Position numbers and translations under genes: made by a program. From the NCBI RefSeq assembly GCF_036320965.1, contig NC_092225.1:53803868-53867867 (forward strand): 64,000 bases of DNA. The letters run 5' to 3'. Under the pieces are notes generated by a model. It saw only the letters and a program-made list of their open reading frames with translations, searched no databases and was not told the origin of the DNA. Within the stretch, counting starts at the first letter, position 1. Every line of letters begins with the position of its first letter. The stretch comes from Panulirus ornatus (taxonomy: Eukaryota; Arthropoda; Malacostraca; Decapoda; Palinuridae). Of this stretch, positions 58,531 to 64,000 are shown piece after piece.

Positions 58531-59597
58531 GGTTGTTAGGGAGGTAAATGCAAGAGTTTTGGAAAGAGGGGCAAGTATGAAGTCTGTTGGGGATGAGAGA
58601 GCTTGGGAAGTGAGTCAGTTGTTGTTCCCTGATGATACAGCGCTGGTGGCTGATTCATGTGAGAAACTGCAGAAGCTGGTGACTGAGTTTGGTAAAGTGT
58701 GTGGAAGAAGGAAGTTAAGAGTAAATGTGAATAAGAGCAAGGTTATTAGGTACAGTAGGGTTGAGGGTCAAGTCAATTGGGAGGTGAGTTTGAATGGAGA
58801 AAAACTGGAGGAAGTGAAGTGTTTTAGATATCTGGGAGTGGATCTGGCAGCGGATGGAACCATGGAATCGGAAGTGGATCATAGGGTGGGGGAGGGGGCG
58901 AAAATTCTGGGGGCCTTGAAGAATGTGTGGAAGTCGAGAACATTATCTCGGAAAGCAAAAATGGGTATGTTTGAAGGAATAGTGGTCCAACAATGTTGTA
59001 TGGTTGCGAGGCGTGGGCTATGGATAGAGTTGTGCGCAGGAAGATGGATGTGCTGGAAATGAGATGTTTGAGGACAATGTGTGGTGTGAGGTGGTTTGAT
59101 CGAGTGAGTAACGTAAGGGTAAGAGAGATGTGTGGAAATAAAAAGAGCGTGGTTGAGAGAGGAGAAGAGGATGTTTTGAAGTGGTTTGGGCACATGGAGA
59201 GAATGAGTGAGGAAAGATTGACCAAGAGGATATATGTGTCGGAGGTGGAGGGAACGAGGAGAAGAGGGAGACCAAATTGGAGGTGGAAAGATGGAGTGAA
59301 AAAGATTTTGTGTGATCGGGGCCTGAACATGCAGGAGGGTGAAAGGAGGGCAAGGAATAGAGTGAATTGGAGCGATGTGGTATACCGGGGTTGACGTGCT
59401 GTCAGTGGATTGAATCAAGGCATGTGAAGCGTCTGGGGTAAACCATGGAAAGCTGTGTAGGTATGTATATTTGCGTGTGTGGACGTATGTATATACATGT
59501 GTATGGGGGGGGGGGGGGTTGGGCCATTTCTTTCGTCTGTTTCCTTGCGCTACCTCGCAAACGCGGGAGACAGCGACAAAGTATAATAAAAAAAAAA
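58528..59597 (+). mobile_element. RTE-type 5'-truncated copy, third unit of the chain
   Basis: It starts at the GVVREVNARVL position. Motif C reads LLFPDDTALVADS (Ala to Pro). A 1-bp loss at about 58986 (gtggtccaac) shifts the frame, the same lesion as at 50678; the C-terminal frame resumes at 58993-59394. Short 3'UTR with a 13-base G-run (59506-59518) and an A tail. Confidence 0.9.
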
Positions 59598-59602
59598 ATA
59601 AT

Positions 59603-59754
59603 ATGTATACGTTGAGATGTATAGGTATGCATATTTGCGTGTGTGGACGTGTATGTATATACATGTGTATGTTGGTGGGTTGGGCCATTCTATCGTCTGT
59701 TTCCTTGTGCTACCTCGCTAACGCGGGAGACAGCGACAAAGCAAAATGAATAAG

Positions 59755-59756
<2 letters not shown>
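59603..59756 (+). mobile_element. RTE 3' tail only, fourth unit of the chain
   Basis: gtatacgttgagatgtatag through ctaacgcgggagacagcgac and gcaaaatgaataagtaaa. It is the long-lineage tail (it has 'cattgagatgtata'-type sequence before the 'ggtatg' landmark) and lacks any coding part. Confidence 0.8.

Positions 59757-59822
<66 letters not shown>
59757..59822. repeat. (TA)n microsatellite
   Basis: About 32 TA units after the terminal RTE tail. Confidence 0.97.
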
Positions 59823-59825
<3 letters not shown>

Positions 59826-60548
59826 AAATGTAGGTGTAAAGTAAATGATGTGTAAAGAACCCCGGGGGAGAACAATAGTGGGGGCGGGCGGACTTTGATG
59901 TTCTCGTGTTATTGGAGACGCTTGCCATCGCTGGGTAAAATTTGGTTCATCGAACAGGACGAAAGTGGAGCAGAAGAACGCTTCACGCAGCCTTTGTAGG
60001 TATGTTTAGGGATGTTTGAGTCCTCTTAGGCTAAGAAGTGAAGTGTGAGTGTACACAAGATTGTATACAGCAGTCAGTGCGATAGAAGGTGAGATTTGCA
60101 ATAGGGATGACGGGTTTGTACATATTCTGAAAGGAAATGTGTTTGTTACAGGTCAAAGTGAGGAGGGGTGCGAGAGGCACGCCAAGTGGTATAAGGTAAA
60201 TGAAATACTTAATAACATTGAAGTGCATGTAAAGCATACATATTAAGGGAGATCATGTCTTATAAGTAAGAAATAGAAATCTATGTAAGAAATAGGAAAT
60301 TGTAAGTGAGAGCAACGTGGTCGAGGCTAGGAAGTAATGGAATTGTTTATTTTAGGGCTGCCCTCCACTGCTGTCTGACTCTTGTTGATTTTAGTGTGCA
60401 ATTAAGTGATACTCATTGTATAAGGTGCTGTTAATGAAGATGCTATTGTTTAATTGTCATAGAAAAATTGCTGGGGTAAATATTAGTATTGAAAAGGTTC
60501 CTCGTTATTATCCGGAGTAGGCACTAACTGATGACCCCCCCCTGCCCC
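59823..60548. other. Unique-looking sequence with a G+C-richer start, nothing recognised
   Basis: 59865-60000 is G+C-richer than the surroundings and ends in a donor-like tttgtag|gtatgt. The small frame at 60049-60246 has no similarity I recognise. Confidence 0.35.

Positions 60549-60552
<4 letters not shown>

Positions 60553-60641
<89 letters not shown>
60553..60641. repeat. (CA)n(TA)n microsatellite
   Basis: About 18 CA units followed by about 26 TA units. Confidence 0.97.
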
Positions 60642-60643
<2 letters not shown>

Positions 60644-60644
60644 C

Positions 60645-60878
60645 TTTCAAACTATTCGCCATTTCCCGCGTTAGCGAGGTAGCGTTAAGAACAGAGGACT
60701 GGGCCTTTTTTTGGAATATCCTCACCTGGCCCCCTCTGTTCCTTCTTTTGGAAAATTAAAAAAAAAAAAAAAACGAGAGGGGAGGATTTCCAGCCCCCCG
60801 CTCCCTCCCCTTTTAGTCGCCTTCTACGACACGCAGGGAATACGTGGGAAGTATTCTTAATCCCCTATCCCCAGGGAT
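60645..60878 (-). mobile_element. SINE-like RTE derivative, full copy
   Basis: In reverse: the tail ttcgccatttcccgcgttag, the middle ctggcccc…ttccttcttttgg, an A-run, and the head to ccccagggat at 60870-60878. The opening base order equals the RTE 5' start at 16980. (TA)n lies on both sides. Confidence 0.9.
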
Positions 60879-61129
60879 AATATATATATATATACTGCGA
60901 GAACTGCGAAAGCAACACCGCTGCTAAGAACGAATTCAATATTTTTTCAGACCGGCGAGGGGAATATCAGATTATTTCATAGAGGTTAAGGTCCACAGTC
61001 CTTTGGGAATACATACGTATCTTGTCATAAATGCATGTAAATGAAACGAAAGAACTACTCCATAATGGGCGAATGAGACCTTTGTAGATAGAGAAAAACC
61101 CCTGGTAAGAAAAGGATTGTGGTCTGTGT
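60879..61129. other. Unique-looking sequence, nothing recognised
   Basis: No gene or repeat seen. Confidence 0.35.
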
Positions 61130-61910
61130 TCTTCTCATAAAGAATCGTTGTTGCCAATATAAAGTTATTTATGGGGATGGAATTTTATGTCTCTTAAAAC
61201 CGATCTTTCGATGGTGGAAGGGTTAAGGAGAGGGGGGAAGGGAACGTAGGGTTAGACAATAATTAATGTAATATACCAATGAACTATAAAGATACCCTGA
61301 CCATTTTAACGTTACAGATGCCTTGTGGGTTTCATTTTTTTTTATTGGGGAAATTTCAGTCGTCAAATCTGTGCCAAATCATGTACTCGACTTCGACCAA
61401 TTCGTTAGGAAGGTAAACAGTGAGTTCAGATATCTATGGAAATATAGGAATCTGGCCTTTTGTAGGACAGATCTTTTAAGCATTAATTCGATATTTGTAT
61501 TCTTGAGACACATGAACTCGCCCGACATATTTGAAAAACGGATTCAATTTGATTCAGCCGTAGCGATGCATGGCGAAATTCTGAAGTAATGAAATTAGAC
61601 ATTGAGGCAATTTTTCGTTTAATTCAGCTTCTTTCTATGTGTACATGAAATTCAGGCCTAATAAAGCTCTACAGAAAATGGACAAACGCCAGGTGAATGT
61701 CTGATGTCAGACATCCTCTGGATTTTTTTTTTCTTCACGAGTCGGACCCGTTCGTGCTCTAGTTCCTTGAATGGCGGTAGTGGTATAAAGTTATTCTTTA
61801 CACTATCAACTTTTGATATGATTTCCTTCTATCTCTAAGCCCTCACCACTTTACGAGAACTTAGAATTGCAGAAGTACGGTCTACACCTAAAATCCTGCA
61901 CTCTTAAGAG
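61130..61910 (+). repeat. Diverged duplicate, copy A
   Basis: Shares ordered landmarks with 62910-63750: 'ctttcgat', 'gcattaattc', 'aataaagctctacagaa…acaaacgccaggtgaatgt', then 'actttacgagaactt…ctacacctaaaatcc'. The copies are in the same orientation and strongly diverged. No coding potential is conserved between them. Confidence 0.6.
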
Positions 61911-62274
61911 AAGTTACGGAATACAGCAATAACGCTAGTAAGAAACCTATCAAGTAAAATAAGTGCATCCGTTAACTGATAAATTACTCTTGGAAAGTTG
62001 ATTTGGCAACATTCATAATACCGGATTCCGAGGACATAGCGATAATATGGTTATGGCCAAGAAGTTTATGTTAACAACAGTTGAATTGTAATGTTTCCGG
62101 AGTCTGCCTTCATCATCATGTGTTAGAGAGAGTCACCTTCACTGAGGCTGTACCACCGGCAGTAGACAGAAAAGATTTCGGCGTCGCCGAGGACCTTCCC
62201 AACCACAAAGGAACACCCATATAACCTTCTAACACAGGGAACGCGGCCTCGACGCTGCAGGAGCCCCACGACAC

Positions 62275-62384
62275 GGCTGTTCGCTGATTCCCGCGTGAGC
62301 GAGATAGTGCCAGGATCAGGCGACGAACGGTCAAGTGCGTTCACATGCATTCTCTACCTCTCGTACATAATGCATTGAAACCAT

Positions 62385-62390
<6 letters not shown>
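62275..62390 (-). mobile_element. Old-type RTE 3'UTR fragment
   Basis: In reverse: the tail ttcgctgattcccgcgtgag, cgagatagtgccaggatcag and the old 3'UTR motif 'gtgcgttcacatgcattctctacctctcgtacataatgcattgaaacc', which matches the long-type 3'UTR of other copies. Broken off at (CA)n. Confidence 0.55.

Positions 62391-62428
<38 letters not shown>
62391..62428. repeat. (CA)n microsatellite
   Basis: About 19 CA units. Confidence 0.97.
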
Positions 62429-62430
<2 letters not shown>

Positions 62431-62797
62431 GATTATGGCCTGTAAGGTACTAGAACAGATTGTAATCAGTAAGCAAGTGGAAAACTTTCGGCAGAAGAGA
62501 AATTACGTGGGCGGCAACACAGTTTTAGGGAGAGGAGGTCAAATGCAACGAGTAGAGGTGTAACGGACGTTGTTATTTGAGTCAAGTAATGTTACACTTG
62601 CAAAAATGTACTTCAGTTCCATTCTCAAAACGTACTCGTGTACAAGCAAATAGAAAAAAATATCCGATTACTTAAGTAGATGAAGTGTAAACTAGTATCT
62701 AAGAATTACGTGTGTATCGGCAGTGATGAAAATGACATAACAGCACTTACAAGCTATGAAATGATCATTTGATAATAAAAAGACTCATAATAGCTTT

Positions 62798-62799
<2 letters not shown>

Positions 62800-62858
<59 letters not shown>
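62800..62858. repeat. (TA)n microsatellite
   Basis: About 29 TA units. Confidence 0.97.
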
Positions 62859-62860
<2 letters not shown>

Positions 62861-62909
62861 AGTTTACGGTCACCACTTTTGTTGGTGTAATATCTTGATT
62901 TTTCTCTCA

Positions 62910-63750
62910 TGGAATCTTTGTTGTTAATGTAAGGAATAATATAAGGGTGTGGGATTTTGCTGTACTACCATTGAAAATTATCTTTCGATAATGATTAACT
63001 CGTTCATAGCAAGGTCATGAGGGGCAGAGAAATTGTGGGGCTAGATAATACTATAATACTTTAAAGTATGGAAGTCAAATGATATGCACCTTTAATGTAT
63101 AAAGACTGCATCTGTGAAGTTTGCAATATCATTAATTGTTACGAAAAACGTACAGTACTCCACTTCGGTTCTTCCGTACGGCTGGCAGTGTAAAAAATGG
63201 GAGTTCCCAAGAGATATTTAAGAGTATAAGCATTAATTCCAACCCTAAAATCGTGTAGACATTTCATTTTGCCCATCATATTTGCTAAACTTGGATCCGG
63301 ACGATACAAGGCATGGCTCATTCATTGCAATGCATAATCAATAGGCATTTCTACACTCTACAGGCAAGTTTTCTCGTTTAGTTACAGTATAATTTGCTTT
63401 CTTTATTGGCATACGAACGGAATAAGCTCTACAGAATCCGAACAAGCGCCAAGTGAATGTTCTGAGTCAGCTGTCCACAGGCACTTCACTTTTCGAATGT
63501 CCTGGCGGTTAGTCGGTACGCGAGAGTTCATTAAAAAAATGACGTCGGGACTCCGTAGGCTTTCCATCTGTTCGTTTACTCTGGGCAAGATTTCAAAGGA
63601 AAATGTGACGAACACATCACGTAAAATGTCGAGTTTTGAGTGTTTTTTACCCGACAGTTTCTTTTCTGCAAAGCCTTGCCAACTTTACGAAAGTTTAAAG
63701 TTGGAGTTATCATGTTGAGGGCTACACTTAAAATCCAACACCGTATATCA
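62910..63750 (+). repeat. Diverged duplicate, copy B
   Basis: Counterpart of 61130-61910: 'tctttcgat', 'gcattaattc', 'aataagctctacagaatccg…caagcgccaagtgaatgt', 'actttacgaaagttt…ctacacttaaaatcc'. Confidence 0.6.
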
Positions 63751-63777
63751 TCTCTACACATGGTAATGCTTTATTCT

Positions 63778-64000
63778 GTAGCTGTCATTTCTAATGCAAA
63801 GAAAAACCAGCCCCTATCCACAACCAGGCTCCATAGACCTTTCCCCTGTTTACCCCGAACGCTTCGTGTTCCCTCGCTCAGCATGTCGCCTCATGTATAT
63901 ACCACATCACCCCATTTCACTCTGTTCCGTCCACGCATTTCACCCTCCTGCATGTTCAGGCACCAACCACTCAAAATACTTTTCACTTTACCCTCACATC
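63778..64000 (-). mobile_element. Old RTE-type copy, 3' part, running off the window
   Basis: Reverse long-type 3'UTR (agctgtcatttctaatgc…) and the last ORF codons ('taccacatcaccccatttcac', 'ccctcctgcatgttcaggc'), strongly diverged. The coding part continues beyond 64000. Confidence 0.75.

Noticed and set aside
62116..62350. Small - strand frames (…PVLEGYMGVPLWLG…) as an upstream SLC13 exon or another gene.
   Set aside because: They overlap an old RTE 3'UTR remnant, show no SLC13 motif and lack convincing splice signals.
63403..63761. Overlapping small frames near 63.4-63.76 kb as a gene.
   Set aside because: The diverged duplicate at 61.1-61.9 kb does not keep any of these frames, and no similarity is recognised.

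Overview
This is animal nuclear DNA, most likely from a decapod crustacean. The pointers are intron-containing genes with GT/AG boundaries, very abundant (TA)n, (CA)n and (CT)n microsatellites, and a dense population of recent RTE-type non-LTR retrotransposons. The species is an inference: nothing in the window names it.

Host genes. Two recognisable genes are present, each represented only by its 3' end. (1) On the + strand, the last two coding exons of a SETDB1/eggless-type histone H3K9 methyltransferase lie at 7536-7696 and 12361-12567. A 4.66-kb intron separates them and splits the NHSC motif of the SET domain. The stop is at 12565-12567 and an AATAAA follows at 12801. (2) On the - strand, the last three coding exons of an SLC13 (INDY/Na+-dicarboxylate-citrate) transporter lie at 47487-47767, 46419-46556 and 43565-43699. 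All have good splice signals and compatible phases. The two genes converge, and about 31 kb of repeats lies between their stop codons.

Repeats. The dominant feature is one RTE-type family: an ORF of about 1,000 codons with APE endonuclease, reverse transcriptase containing FADD, and a C-terminal domain. About twenty copies occur on both strands, most of them 5'-truncated. The best are 54111-57339 (near full length), 50080-52743 (-), 22098-25462, 44745-46180 and 16978-19690 (the only copy whose 5' end is complete). Two 3'UTR lineages coexist: an older long one and a younger short one that lost an internal block. A ~240-bp SINE-like element (25508-25770, 37397-37631, 53626-53825, 60645-60878; truncated at 52807-52936) joins the 5'UTR and start region of this RTE family to its 3' end. 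It therefore looks like a non-autonomous parasite of the autonomous element. Older, more divergent RTE-like pieces (4825-5570, 8390-9340, 30330-31760, 32388-34660) and one CR1/L2/Jockey-like fragment (53110-53565) are also present.

Other repeats: a 123-bp minisatellite inside the last SETDB1 intron (about 9653-10805), two hAT-like MITEs (27311-27738 and 38143-38459), a tRNA-derived SINE (about 35975-36076), a 46-bp triplication, and many long (TA)n tracts that abut retrotransposon ends. Layout: 0-6.5 kb RTE cluster; 7.5-12.8 kb SETDB1 3' end; 13.7-37.7 kb RTE, SINE and MITE mosaic; 38.5-43.5 kb A+T-rich and quiet; 43.5-47.8 kb SLC13 3' end with an RTE copy in its intron; 48.7-60.9 kb densest recent RTE cluster; 60.9-64 kb unique-looking DNA with a diverged duplication.
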